From Gloeotrichia echinulata CP02 (lineage in GTDB: Bacteria > Cyanobacteriota > Cyanobacteriia > Cyanobacteriales > Nostocaceae): 64,000 bases of DNA. Below, one piece after another: positions 9,742-19,900 of the stretch; position 1 is the stretch's first letter; each line of letters opens with the position of its first letter. Location of the stretch: the NCBI GenBank assembly GCA_038087035.1, contig CP051187.1:124001-188000 (forward strand), given 5' to 3'. The notes beneath the pieces are model-generated. The model saw only the letters and a list, made by a program, of their open reading frames with translations. It had not been told where the DNA came from and searched no databases. A program made the translations under genes and the position numbers.

Positions 9742-10335
9742 TTATCGTCTTTGTTTAACACCAATATTGAAACTAATGCTGACTCTTAGGTCATCACTCA
9801 GATTAGGTTCTACACCATGCATCAGCCAACTGGGAAATATAATCATAGTTCCCTCCACAGGTTTGTAAGTGACACTCGGCATCGTCCAAGGCGTGAATTC
9901 TAAATATGGTGGTAAAATCCGATGTGCATTAACTCTGGAATCACGAAAAAATAGACCTCCGCAATCTTGAGGCGACCTAACATAGTAAACACCGCTTAAT
10001 AATGAATTGGGGTGGTCATGAACTGAGTTAGAAGCAAATTTACCATTAACCATTGCCCAACAGTTATTAATGGTAACAAATACCTGATTTAAATCCCATT
10101 TCAGAAAATTAGCTACTTCCAAAGTATTATTCATGATAATTTTCATTAAGTCTTGAAAATCATCTCGCTGATTGAGATTGTCCAGACTATGCCAGCCAAG
10201 GACATTGGACATTTTTAGTCCTTGTTTATCTTGAGCATATTCAGCCTGGATTAATTCCAGTAGTCTCTGATTAAGAGCCTCACAATCATCAACAGAAAAG
10301 TGCCATATTGGAGTAGGGAACCAATCTGTTCTCAT
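9742..10335 (-). CDS. putative 2OG-Fe(II) oxygenase (TIGR02466-like)
   Basis: About 197 residues. The sequence fits the small TIGR02466-type 2-oxoglutarate/Fe(II) oxygenases: an HDHPNS segment supplies the first His/Asp ligands, PSWLMHGVEPN the distal His, and R in DLRVSISFN the 2OG-binding Arg. The substrate is unknown. An upstream ATG at 10356 would add seven residues, but these are encoded by a TGACAAA-type short tandem repeat, so I prefer the ATG at 10335 (MRTDWFPTPIW). It lies between two RTX proteins and could modify a secreted product, but nothing in the sequence proves that. Confidence 0.75.
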   Translation of the reverse strand: MRTDWFPTPIWHFSVDDCEALNQRLLELIQAEYAQDKQGLKMSNVLGWHSLDNLNQRDDFQDLMKIIMNNTLEVANFLKWDLNQVFVTINNCWAMVNGKFASNSVHDHPNSLLSGVYYVRSPQDCGGLFFRDSRVNAHRILPPYLEFTPWTMPSVTYKPVEGTMIIFPSWLMHGVEPNLSDDLRVSISFNIGVKQRR

Positions 10336-10345
10336 AGCTTTATTG

Positions 10346-10390
10346 TCATTTGTCATTTGTCATTTGTCATTTGTTATTTGTTATTTGTAG
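10346..10390. repeat. short tandem heptamer repeat (TCATTTG type)
   Basis: About six copies of TCATTTG/TTATTTG lie between the oxygenase start and the end of the alkaline-phosphatase fragment, at the exact point where that fragment loses homology. Confidence 0.85.
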
Positions 10391-10855
10391 TTTTTTTGTA
10401 GTAGGGTGGGCGTTTTTAATGTACTCCTTGTCAGTACCAGGAGTCCAAGGATTGACACCACCAAGAACTGGATCGTAGCCTACGAGATTACCCTTGACAC
10501 CATTGTTAGCATTTGCACCACCATTTTGATTGATCCCAGGGTTAAAAGTTGGGTCAAATTGGAAGCCAGGACGAACTGCTGGCGAACCTGTTGGGGTTGT
10601 CACTGATTGTGCTAACAGTGCTGAGTTACTAGTGTTGTAAATTCCATTACTGCCAGCAATAGTTGTTCCGTAGGTGGTTGCTAGACCATAGCCTGTTAGG
10701 GTCTGAAAATTCAGTCCTGTACCTTTACCTGCGGTGTAAAAATCATTTAATGTATCGCCAGTTTTACCATTTTGAATTTGCTTGTAGATTGCAGCAGCAC
10801 GAGCCATTTGCCAGCCCATTCCGTCGCCAATCATGATAATGGTATTCTTTGCCAT
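10367..10855 (-). pseudogene. alkaline phosphatase (PhoA-type) N-terminal fragment
   Basis: 162 residues starting MAKNTIIMIGDGMGW, the N-terminal metal-binding motif of PhoA-superfamily alkaline phosphatases (Asp of IGDGMG binds metal). The usual continuation with the catalytic Ser motif and the rest of the enzyme is absent. After KEYIKNAHP the frame runs into a TCATTTG tandem repeat and stops, about a third of normal length or less. It cannot be catalytically complete. The upstream region resembles that of the 1548-residue phosphoesterase, suggesting both were phosphate-regulated. It could be a short expressed peptide, but a truncated pseudogene is far more likely. Confidence 0.82.
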
Positions 10856-10923
10856 AACGAATAATTTCCTTATGTTTAATTGTTGACGAATTTAGGTTCA
10901 GACATCATCAACATATTTTCATT

Positions 10924-11026
10924 TGAAGATTAATAAAACAATAAAGTTAAAATTATCCCGATTTAAGATATACCAAAATGAAAAATGAGTTACCTTGTTT
11001 TATTTATACAATTTTTAAATAAAACA
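10924..11026 (-). promoter_or_regulatory. conserved upstream block, copy 1 (before the alkaline phosphatase fragment)
   Basis: This stretch, about 70-170 bp upstream of the fragment's ATG, shares blocks ATTTAAGATATACCA and TTTATACAATTTTTAAATA with 16293-16404, upstream of the RTX phosphoesterase. Two phosphatase-related genes carry it, so it is a candidate shared promoter/operator region. No clear cyanobacterial Pho-box tandem octamer is visible to me. Confidence 0.55.
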
Positions 11027-11037
11027 AGTACGTTCAA

Positions 11038-11101
11038 GTAGGGGCACGGCGTCGATAATATTACTGTATATACCAAAAGATTGTGGATGCCGTGCCCCTA
11101 C
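11038..11101. repeat. GTAGGGGCACGGC inverted repeat element
   Basis: GTAGGGGCACGGC (11038-11050) and GCCGTGCCCCTAC (11089-11101) are perfect 13-bp inverted arms around a 38-bp AT-rich loop. This is a member of the dispersed GTAGGGG palindrome family. Confidence 0.8.
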
Positions 11102-11139
11102 GACATATTGCATTCCAGTCTAACATCCCTGTATTGCGC

Positions 11140-11266
11140 CATACAATTGCATCGCCTCACAATACGATTGCATCGCCTCACAATCCTATTGCATCGCCTC
11201 ACAATCCTATTGCATCGCCTCACAATCCTATTGCATCGCCTCACAATACGATTGCATCGCCTTGCA
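11140..11266. repeat. 21-bp tandem repeat (ATTGCATCGCCTCACAATCCT type)
   Basis: About six head-to-tail copies of a unit with core TTGCATCGCCTCACAAT, varying at the last 3 bases (CCT or ACG). Both plus-strand reading frames stay open through it only because the unit is a multiple of three. I find no support for a protein. Confidence 0.85.
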
Positions 11267-11333
11267 AAGATTTTTTCAACGTACTGTTATTTTTTTTAGT
11301 GGTAATGGGCACTATAAATATATCCATATATTT

Positions 11334-11360
11334 GTAGGGGCACAGCACTGCTGTGCCCCT
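11334..11360. repeat. GTAGGGGCACAGC palindrome
   Basis: Short palindrome just downstream of the phosphoesterase stop: AGGGGCACAGCA pairs with TGCTGTGCCCCT across a single C. It may serve as a hairpin at the 3' end of that minus-strand gene. Confidence 0.7.
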
Positions 11361-11394
11361 TTGTGTGACCGTAACCGGATTTGATATCAGTTAT

Positions 11395-14300
11395 CTAAGC
11401 GAAAGTGAAGTTGTTAGCAGTCAACGTAGTAGATGTAATACCCACCAATGAAACCAACTCAGTAGTTCCAGATCTCACCAAAGTATCACTACCTTGTTGC
11501 ACCAGTGTCAAGTCACTGAACTTAGTAGCTGTACCAATACCACCAATTCCAATCAAGTCAAGTCCTACAGTGAAGTCAGTGACAATATTTTTGCTGGTTG
11601 GTAGACTCGCATTTGCAATCCAGAATTGGTCAACACCAGCGCCACCAGTTAAGCGGTTTCCACCACCAGCACCAGCAAACAATACATCATCACCGTCACC
11701 ACCCGACAGCTTGTCATTGATATTGGAGTAAAGTTTGTCATCGCCAGAACCACCGTAGAGACGGTTATTGTTACCACCACTACGCAGAGAGTCTTTACCG
11801 GAACCACCATACAGCGATTGACCAGAACCCTCAACTACTTGGAGGTTGTCATCACCAGCAGCCCCAAACAGATTATTACCTGGCTTGGCTTCGACTACTT
11901 TCAGGCTATCATTACCATTACCACCATCAAGATTAGTGTTGCCAGCAGGACCATTTGCACCAATAATGGCTGTATCGTTACCTTCGCCGCCAAAAACGGA
12001 AGAGTCACTAGCGACATACACCGTATCATCACCGTTGCCGGCATTGATTGTGGTGTTAGATTGAGTAGATTCAACTGTATCTGCGCCGTCACCTGTGGAT
12101 AAGGTTTGACTCGACGGAACGGTAATGTTATCGCTACCAGTAGACCCAAACTTAATTTCTTCAGCTTTGGGTTGACCTAAACCAGGAGCAAGGTTAAGGG
12201 GTTTCTCCAGCTTCAACTGAATAATTTCGTTGTTGTCTATTGCTGGGGGACGACCAACTGAGAAAGGATAGTTGTTGTCATTAGCTACCAAAATGGTATT
12301 TTTGTCAACAACCAAGACATTTTCAATTGTGACAAATGGGAAGTCAAAGGTGGTCTTACCATCCCCATTGAGGTCATTGGGGTCTTTGATGTTTAGCAAG
12401 TCGGCGACTTCTTCTTTGGCTACATAGCCCTTAGCATCTGTCTTCGACAAGTCAATCTTGTAGATACGCTTGAATTTAGCTGCAGCCCCTTGATTGTTAT
12501 CCCGCTCAATGACTAGGTACTCATTATCATTAATAACTGCGAGGTCACCAATGGCATTGGAGGGATTATCCAACTTGTAGTAAAGTTTCTTGTCAGTGTA
12601 TTTGCTGCTAGCAATGTCAAATTCATTAATCCGCAAAGCACCAGCAGTATCGCCTTGAACAGTGCCCTCTAGGAGCATGTAAAGCTTGGTTTTGCTGGCG
12701 TTAATTGCACCACCTTCAAAACCTTGAGAGCGAGGTAGGTTAGCAAAAGCAGTTCCTGCAAGCACATCGGGGTTTTGTGGAGAGCGTACTATATTGAACT
12801 GAGGATTACTGAGTTGATCTCTAACTTGATCTCCAGTAATTGGGAAGTCAGTAAAGAATGCATCAACACCCAGTTGAATGAATTGTTGGTACTCTAACTC
12901 TGGCTTACCTTTATAATCGGCCGCGAGATAGCGTTCTTCATTGCGGAAGGTGTAGGGGTGAACCTGTAACCCTGCATTGTGAGCGTCTTGAACTAGAGTA
13001 GTGGGAGCTAAGGTTGTCCTGTCAGCATCATTGACTGCGCCATCACCATTGACATCATCTGCCTTACCATCATTATTAGCATCAGTACCTTTGACGCTAA
13101 CAATCATCCGCTTCCAAGGGCCAATACCATCAGCGTATTTAGCAACTTCAGCCAAACCTTGGGGAGTCCGCAAATCGCCATAGGTGCGTTTGTCGCCACT
13201 GACTACAAAGTCATAGGGCTGATTTTCAATGAGCTTACCGTTGAGTTCAATACCATCAGCATCAAAGAGTTGCACAAGTGGGAGATCGACCCCTGCGGCT
13301 GGCATGATGGTATCATGCAGTTCTTTGAGGTTCCCTACTTCAAAGGACTGGATGAAGACGCGACTGGGATCGGTGAAGTTATTTGCCTTCAGGGTATCGA
13401 TGAGAATCTGACCCAGATTGCGGTTAATCTTAGTAGTTGTGCCTACATAAGTGGCTTCGTTGAGAGTATAGGTGGGATGCTTGGTTTCAGGGTAGATACC
13501 AATCTTTTTACCTGTCTTAGCTTCCTCGCTCTTAACTAAGTTAATGATTTCTGTGAGAGTAGGAATCTCAAATTGACCATTGAATGTCTGGGACTCGGTG
13601 CGGAAAGGTAGACGTTCTATCGCCCGTAATTCTTTGATTTCCGCTAAGGTGAAATCTTCAGCAAACCAACCTGTAACTTGGGTGCCATCTAAGTTTACCG
13701 TTTTCTTGCGATCGGCAAATTTAGCAATTGTAGCAACGTTTGTGGTTGTATTACCAGTATTTACAGTGCCATCAGCGTTTAATATTGCTAAAGCAGGTTC
13801 GTGACGAGCAATTAGCACACCATCTTTGGTGACAACTAAGTCAGGCTCAATAAAGTCAGCACCTTGCTCAATTGCCAGTTGATAAGAGGCTAATGTATGC
13901 TCTGGACGGAAGCCACTAGCACCTCTATGACCAAGAACTTTAGGTGCTTTACCATCTAGAGTTTTGAAGGTGTCAGGTGTCGCAATGGGAGCTTCTAATA
14001 ACTTACCAGTGGCATCAAAATGCAGCAAGTAAGGGCCAAACTCTTCACCAACCCAGATGGAACCGTCTTTATCAATGACAAATGACTCGACATCAAAGTC
14101 AGCACCAGTCAAGAATCTGTCTGTAGTTCCTTCATTAGTAATTTTGAAAGGAACTTTTTTGTTGGGGTCAGACAGTTGAATGTAGTCTAAAACTTTAACA
14201 GAGCCATCGCCATTTTCTGTGCCCTTAAAATTCGGGTCTAGACGATTGATCCGCAGCAAGAAATCTGCACTATTGTCTTTAGCACCGTAACCGTTATCTG

Positions 14301-16041
14301 AGAGGAAGTAGAAAGAATTAGCATTAGCGAATTGTACACCGCTAAGTCCTTGTACTGGCTGTCCGGGGAACGGCCCTGTTCTACCATTAGCGGAAATACC
14401 TTGACCAGATTTTGGTCCCTCAGCATAGGTATCAGCAGGTAAAGAAGCAAAGCCGACTAACTCAACTGTGGGTACAGGTGTAGCAATCAACAACTGTCCA
14501 CCCGCAACATGATTACCGTTGAGAACCGTAGTAGAACCAGCAGGATTAACTACAGTAGCAGCCTGGACATCAAACAGGTAAGCACTAGCACCTGGGACCG
14601 ATGGGGAAGGAATTTCAATAATCCCAGAACTTTCCCACTCACCCTTGACATCAGGTTTGTTGAACTGAGTACCCGCAGCATTTTCATCGATAGCAAACAG
14701 ACGTTTGATGTCTTTGGTAGCGGGGTCAAAAGAATAGATAGAAGCTTCTCGGTTTTCCGCCTTCATCAAGTCGCCACCAAAGGAAGTTTGGTCTTCTTGA
14801 ATCAGGATTTTGCCAGATTTATCAACGACGATGTTGTCGTAGCTATTACCTTTACCAGGGCCACCAGTCAACACTAATTCAAAGTTATTGATGGCAGCAG
14901 TGGGGTCAGAGGCATTTAAACTAAAGCGATACAGTCTACCATAGGGGTTTTCTGCTTCTGCAGGCGTAGCCGCTTCACCTGCGGCTGAACCTTGACCCTG
15001 TTTATTTTTTGTCCCAGTGGTAACAAAATAGAAGGTTCCAGGATTCTTTGGGTCTTCTGCAAAATCTTCTAGGCGCTGGAAGCTGGTTGATTTGCCTGCA
15101 CTATTGACAAAAGTACTCAGATCAGCACCTGTGGCTTTGGGTGTATTATCAGCGTTGAAGACAACTGACTTATCTACTTTTGTCCAAGTAGCCGCTTTTT
15201 TGGCACCTTCGGTAACTTGTCCTTCAAAGTCTGCACCGTCAACTTTAAGAACGTACAAATCACCGTTTTTAAAGCCGTTGGGGTCGTCTACGCTTTGCGT
15301 TCCCACCCACATGTACACTTCCCCGTCTGCAAAATCTTCTGTGGAGAACAGTACGGTTTTATCTGAGTTGGTGGCGCGATACTGGGAAGCAGCAACGACG
15401 TTTTCTTGGGAGTAGCGACCTAAACCATCAATTGCAAACGCTTTACCATCTGGGGTAACAGCCCAACCACGACTAGTATTACCGCCTTCTTCTGGTGCAA
15501 AGAAAACAGGTACTTCTTTCCCGTTACTATCTACGAAACCATACTCAGCCAGATATGCTGAACAAAAACGGCTGAAGGTTAGGGTTTTTCCGGTGGCTGC
15601 ATTGGTATACAGACCAGTGGTTGTGTTTAAGGTGTAAGTACCTGTACTGTCTATGGCGGTGTCGATGAGGTTTTTACCACCAATTACTTTCCAGTTTTCG
15701 TCAAACACATACAGGGATACTCGCGCACCAGTGATTTTTTCACCAGCAGCAGTGGTGGAAATATCTGTAGCGGTAGAAGCACCAAGTTCGTGATTCACCC
15801 ACACATAGTTGTAGGTCTTGCCATCAACGGTAACTTGTTTTGCTCCCGTACCATCAGGAATGCCGGTGAAAGCATATTTTTTAACAGCATCAACCTTGGG
15901 CGCTTCAGTAGTGCCAAATGTGTTGGTCAATAAGGGCACTTCATCCCCTACAGTCAACAAAGGCTCAATTCTATACTGTGCGCCATCAGGAAGGGTATTG
16001 ACGTAAGCAGCGGCTGTTGTTCTTCCGTTCTGAATTGCCAT
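11395..16041 (-). CDS. secreted RTX phosphoesterase: DUF839/PhoX-like + phytase-like domain split by a GDPD domain
   Basis: 1548 residues. Residues about 1-520 resemble DUF839/PhoX-type phosphatases (WVNHELG, FFAPEEGG). About 525-700 is the first half of a phytase-like esterase domain (LSDNGYGAKDN, WVGEEFGPYLL). About 705-1070 is a complete glycerophosphodiester phosphodiesterase domain with catalytic HRGASG, EPD and ARHEP; it contains a Ca-loop-like insert DANNDGKADDVNGDG near 995. About 1090-1290 is the second phytase-like half (GFEGGAI, YLVIERDN, FVTIENVLVV). About 1300-1548 are RTX nonapeptides. It should be exported by a type I system and release phosphate from glycerophosphodiesters and phosphomonoesters outside the cell. 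Exact substrates are inferred. Confidence 0.87.
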   Translation of the reverse strand: MAIQNGRTTAAAYVNTLPDGAQYRIEPLLTVGDEVPLLTNTFGTTEAPKVDAVKKYAFTGIPDGTGAKQVTVDGKTYNYVWVNHELGASTATDISTTAAGEKITGARVSLYVFDENWKVIGGKNLIDTAIDSTGTYTLNTTTGLYTNAATGKTLTFSRFCSAYLAEYGFVDSNGKEVPVFFAPEEGGNTSRGWAVTPDGKAFAIDGLGRYSQENVVAASQYRATNSDKTVLFSTEDFADGEVYMWVGTQSVDDPNGFKNGDLYVLKVDGADFEGQVTEGAKKAATWTKVDKSVVFNADNTPKATGADLSTFVNSAGKSTSFQRLEDFAEDPKNPGTFYFVTTGTKNKQGQGSAAGEAATPAEAENPYGRLYRFSLNASDPTAAINNFELVLTGGPGKGNSYDNIVVDKSGKILIQEDQTSFGGDLMKAENREASIYSFDPATKDIKRLFAIDENAAGTQFNKPDVKGEWESSGIIEIPSPSVPGASAYLFDVQAATVVNPAGSTTVLNGNHVAGGQLLIATPVPTVELVGFASLPADTYAEGPKSGQGISANGRTGPFPGQPVQGLSGVQFANANSFYFLSDNGYGAKDNSADFLLRINRLDPNFKGTENGDGSVKVLDYIQLSDPNKKVPFKITNEGTTDRFLTGADFDVESFVIDKDGSIWVGEEFGPYLLHFDATGKLLEAPIATPDTFKTLDGKAPKVLGHRGASGFRPEHTLASYQLAIEQGADFIEPDLVVTKDGVLIARHEPALAILNADGTVNTGNTTTNVATIAKFADRKKTVNLDGTQVTGWFAEDFTLAEIKELRAIERLPFRTESQTFNGQFEIPTLTEIINLVKSEEAKTGKKIGIYPETKHPTYTLNEATYVGTTTKINRNLGQILIDTLKANNFTDPSRVFIQSFEVGNLKELHDTIMPAAGVDLPLVQLFDADGIELNGKLIENQPYDFVVSGDKRTYGDLRTPQGLAEVAKYADGIGPWKRMIVSVKGTDANNDGKADDVNGDGAVNDADRTTLAPTTLVQDAHNAGLQVHPYTFRNEERYLAADYKGKPELEYQQFIQLGVDAFFTDFPITGDQVRDQLSNPQFNIVRSPQNPDVLAGTAFANLPRSQGFEGGAINASKTKLYMLLEGTVQGDTAGALRINEFDIASSKYTDKKLYYKLDNPSNAIGDLAVINDNEYLVIERDNNQGAAAKFKRIYKIDLSKTDAKGYVAKEEVADLLNIKDPNDLNGDGKTTFDFPFVTIENVLVVDKNTILVANDNNYPFSVGRPPAIDNNEIIQLKLEKPLNLAPGLGQPKAEEIKFGSTGSDNITVPSSQTLSTGDGADTVESTQSNTTINAGNGDDTVYVASDSSVFGGEGNDTAIIGANGPAGNTNLDGGNGNDSLKVVEAKPGNNLFGAAGDDNLQVVEGSGQSLYGGSGKDSLRSGGNNNRLYGGSGDDKLYSNINDKLSGGDGDDVLFAGAGGGNRLTGGAGVDQFWIANASLPTSKNIVTDFTVGLDLIGIGGIGTATKFSDLTLVQQGSDTLVRSGTTELVSLVGITSTTLTANNFTFA

Positions 16042-16640
16042 ATTTAGGATATTTCTATCGATTTGGATTTAGTTTTTTACCAGCTATTCCAGTTCTCTCA
16101 TTAAATTCCTTCACCAAGAAGAAATCATGGCTTACTCTGAGAAATGAAACACCAGAATACTTACGTACAAATACTAAGGCGAGAACATCTGAATTCTGCT
16201 ATCTACTTGAAGTATTTAGAACATGGATTTTGGATTGCACTTTCACAAGAGCAGCATCAGAGAACTAAAGCGGTAATAAAGATAGTTTCACTGGAAGATT
16301 AAGAGAAGAATAAAGTCAACATAATTCAGATTTAAGATATACCAGAATTAAAAATAAGTTACATTGTCAATTTAAGTTGTATTTATACAATTTTTAAATA
16401 AAACAGAGCAGCAAATAAATACCTGGTTATAAGTATGTGAGCGCAAATAAACTCTACTGACGTTGGTCGTCATTTCTCATTGGTAAGAATTTGGGGCATA
16501 TTTACGTTTTATAATATAGTTTGGTTAATTCCCACCAACTTAGTTAGTTAGTCAGGAACTTGTGCAATCCTGTACTTAGTCAAGCAATTGAAATAGCTCA
16601 AAAAATTCTCAAACATCAAAAATAATTTCAAAAATTTATT
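16042..16640. other. long leader/promoter region of the RTX phosphoesterase
   Basis: No credible ORF on either strand. It is AT-rich and contains the conserved block at 16293-16404. The distance from block to start codon (about 250-360 bp) is longer than for copy 1, implying a long 5' leader or an insertion. Confidence 0.45.
16293..16404 (-). promoter_or_regulatory. conserved upstream block, copy 2 (before the RTX phosphoesterase)
   Basis: Shares GATTTAAGATATACCA-like and TTTATACAATTTTTAAATAA blocks with 10924-11026, in the same orientation relative to its gene. It is either a duplicated promoter or a regulatory element common to the two phosphatase genes. Confidence 0.55.
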
Positions 16641-16736
16641 TTACAGCACCTTCTTGTAAATAGACCACGCTTTTGGGGCGCAAGGCCTTGCGCCCCTACG
16701 GGGATCTGTGGTACGAAAAAATAAAAATTGCTGTAA
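16641..16736. mobile_element. MITE-like element, TTACAGCA family (copy 1)
   Basis: Bounded by TTACAGCA (16641) and TGCTGTAA (ending 16736), with a central GGGGCGCAAGG/CCTTGCGCCCC palindrome at 16675-16699. Related copies lie at 48093-48189 and 50909-51005, with a half copy at 42060-42120. Confidence 0.75.
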
Positions 16737-16754
16737 TTTCTCGCCATCCCCACC

Positions 16755-16883
16755 CAATACTGCGTAGGTTTTGGAATTTCTTGGTTGAGGCAAGCTCTTG
16801 GAGCAGGGGGAGAAATGGAGGCTGGCGTTGAGTTTTGCCTCCCCTGCTTCCCCTGCCTCCCCTGCAAATCCTACGCAGTATTG
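16755..16883. mobile_element. MITE-like element, CAATACTGCGTAGG family (copy 1)
   Basis: A perfect 14-bp terminal inverted repeat, CAATACTGCGTAGG at 16755-16768 and its complement at 16870-16883, encloses about 100 bp including a CCCCTGC-rich tract. It ends 20 bp from the stop codon of the NACHT gene. Confidence 0.75.
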
Positions 16884-16903
16884 CATCCCCACCACCCCAT
16901 CAC

Positions 16904-19900
16904 TCAACTGACGCCTAATTGTTGCTTTAAAACCGCTGGGACACTAATTGCTGTCTCCAAACCTTGCACATCTCCCCAGTTTGTCTCTTCATCCCACTGA
17001 ATATCTTGGAAAAATTCGTCACTGAGTTGAGTACGGCTAAAGTTAGCACCGCTGAGGTTGACGTGGTTGAGGTTGGCGCCGCTGAGGTTGGCGCGGCTGA
17101 GGTTGGCGAAGTTGAGACTGGCGCCGCTCAGGTCTGCACCACTGAGGTCTGCACCGCTGAGGTTGGTATCGCTGAGGTCGGCACCACTGAGGTCGGCGCG
17201 GTTGAGGTTGGCGCCGCTAAGGTTGGCGCGACTGAGATCTGCACCGCTGAAGTTAGCCGTACTCAGGTTGGCGCGGCTGAGGTTGGCGCGGCTGAGATAT
17301 GCACCGCTGAGGCTAGCACGATTCAGGTAGACGCCGTTGAGGTCGGCGCCGCTGAGATTTGCACCGCTGAGGTTTGCACCTGTGAGGTCGGCGCCGTTGA
17401 GGTCGGCGCGGTTGAGGTTGGCGACGCTGAGGTTTACACGGCTAAGGTTTGCACGGCTGAGGTTTGCACCTGTGAGGTCGGCGTCGCTGAGGTTGGCGTT
17501 GCTGAGGTTGGCGCTGCTGAGGTAGGCGACGCTGAGGTCCGCACCGCTGAGGTTGACGCTGCTGAGGAATTGTCCAACTACACTATTAAAGTTGCCTCGC
17601 TGCATACAATCACTATAATTAATGATGCGGAGTAGTTGGTCTGACCAAGATAATGTTCCTTTAATGGAACGAGATGGATAGAAGATTATTTGTTGCTGAA
17701 ACTCATTTTTCTCTTGAGAATAGCGGTGCAATTCTAACAGCAAAATCATGACATTCAACCCAGCATAAATATCCACTTGACGCTGAGTTAGGCGAATTCC
17801 ATGCTTTTGCAATTGCTGTGCTTTGATGAGTGGTAAGGTTATTGTCACTGCATCAATAAATTCTCCATTGCACCAGCGACGATAGAAATATTGTAACCTT
17901 TTAAATAGTTGTACAGGGCGAAAATCCTGACTTTGGTTGAGCAATTCCAGCAGATATTCGATAATTTCCGGCGTTAATCCTCCGTAACCAAGCAGGTCAT
18001 AAATTTGCTCGTCCATCTGCTTGGTTTCGATATTAAATTCTCTACCTCTATTTCCTGGTTGTGTCCAGTCTTCGAGATGTTCTTTGAGTTTATCTGCACA
18101 TAAAAATTCCCCAAAACTTTTATGGTTAAACTCAACGTAACCTTCTTGACTATTAGCGGCTTGTTTGAGGTAAAAAGTAGCCAATGCTTGTCTCAAAGGA
18201 TTTTCTTCTTGGCTATTTCTCGCTTTAGCAATTAAAGTTTCAGCGGTTTTATGATCTTTCAGGCGTTCTTCAATCATCGCCACTGCAGCAATTTGCCCAC
18301 CAGACTGAATTACACATAACCCCGCTTCTTTGAGAATTTGCCGTAAATGTTCTATCTCTAGTTCTGCTATTTCTCGATTGAGAGATGCTGGACGTTGTTT
18401 TGTGAGTACCCAATCTAATGACTTTTGATAAATCAGGATTTTCGCTTTAGTACCTTTAGCATTATTGAACATATCTCCTGTAATTTCACCATCCCGATGC
18501 ATGGCGGCTAATAAATACAGTAATAGGGGTTCTTGTGATAATTGCCGCACTCGGTCTGGACAGTTTTTATTTTGCAAAAACTGCTGAAATTCTGAAGTTT
18601 TATCTACACCAATTAAATCTGACCATTTAGCAAACCAATACTGTTGAATTTCATCATCCATCAGCTGAATTTCTACGCGGTCTAAATTATCAGGCATCAG
18701 GCGTTCAATGCCTTGTAATGCCAGGGTGCGACCAGTAATCAACACCTGATGTCCTTTTTCAGGATTCTGTTGACACCGTTCTTGAAATGCGCCTACTTGT
18801 TTGAGAAAATCTTTTAAACCTTCACTAGTTTTGCGTTCTAATAGCAATTCATCAAAGCCATCAAGTAAAAATAAAAACCGGGTATTTTTATCATTTAACC
18901 AACCATGAATACTAGTAGCAAAACTTCTATCTACTGCTGTTTTGAGAGTAGCTTCAAAGTTATTTTCAAAGGTCTTGATATCCCGTAATTTAATCAAAAT
19001 TGGCGTCCACACTGGATGCACATTCCGACTTACCCAAGCAGCAAACATCCGACAAAAGACGCTTTTACCTTTACCAGGGCCTGCTTGGATAAACATTACT
19101 TGACGTTGCTTATTGGGGGTTTCGTCATAAATAATTTTTTCTGCCCAGGTCTTTAAATCAAAAGCCTCCCATTTTTCCTGACCATTTACGTCTACTTCCC
19201 TGGCTTTTAGTGGTACATAAATATCTTTGAAAGCAAACTTTTCTTCAAAAACCCTTTCTCGCGGTAATTGATTAATATAATCGTTTAAGTATTTATCTAT
19301 ACTTTGAAATTTCTCGTCTTCCTGCAGCCAATCACCGTAAGCTGGTAGAGGTAGATTCAAGATATCCCCTGAATTGATACAGGCTTGGATTATATAGCGA
19401 TGGGTATTCGCAGCTATTCGTTGTGTCAAGCGATGAATAGAATTGTAACCAAATTTTGTCGCTTGCAACCGTAGGGATAATACTTGATTAAATTCCCTGG
19501 CTAATTTGGATTCATGGAAACAGAGAATAACATTTTTGGCTTCTTGCTCATCTAATTCTAAGTTACTCAGCCTTTGCAATTGCTTTTTGACTGCTTCAGT
19601 AATATTTAAATTAGCATCCCAATTCACAGTTGGGTATAACAATAAAATTTCTTGGACACTTTCTAAATAAGCTGCTTGGCTAATGATCAATGCCCAAGTC
19701 TCAAGAGTAGGTTCTTCCTGAGTCATTTCCCGCGACAACTTCAGCAAAGCGATGCTCATTGGAACAAAATGCAATCCCCTACCCACTACTAGTGCCAACG
19801 GCGAACATAAAACATCTAATAATGAAGATGAATTTTGTAACAGAAATTTTAATGCTTCTATACTCGCACCTTGTTCTTTAAAAGTTTTAGCCGCTTTTAC

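Noticed and set aside
11081..11337. Plus-strand ORFs with HRLTIRLHRLTI or IASPHN repeats
   Set aside because: Produced by the 21-bp tandem repeat, a multiple of three; no start signal or family.
16964..17635. 223-codon plus-strand ORF rich in AEVGAAEVG
   Set aside because: Antisense of the pentapeptide-repeat coding sequence; composition is explained by the 15-bp repeat.
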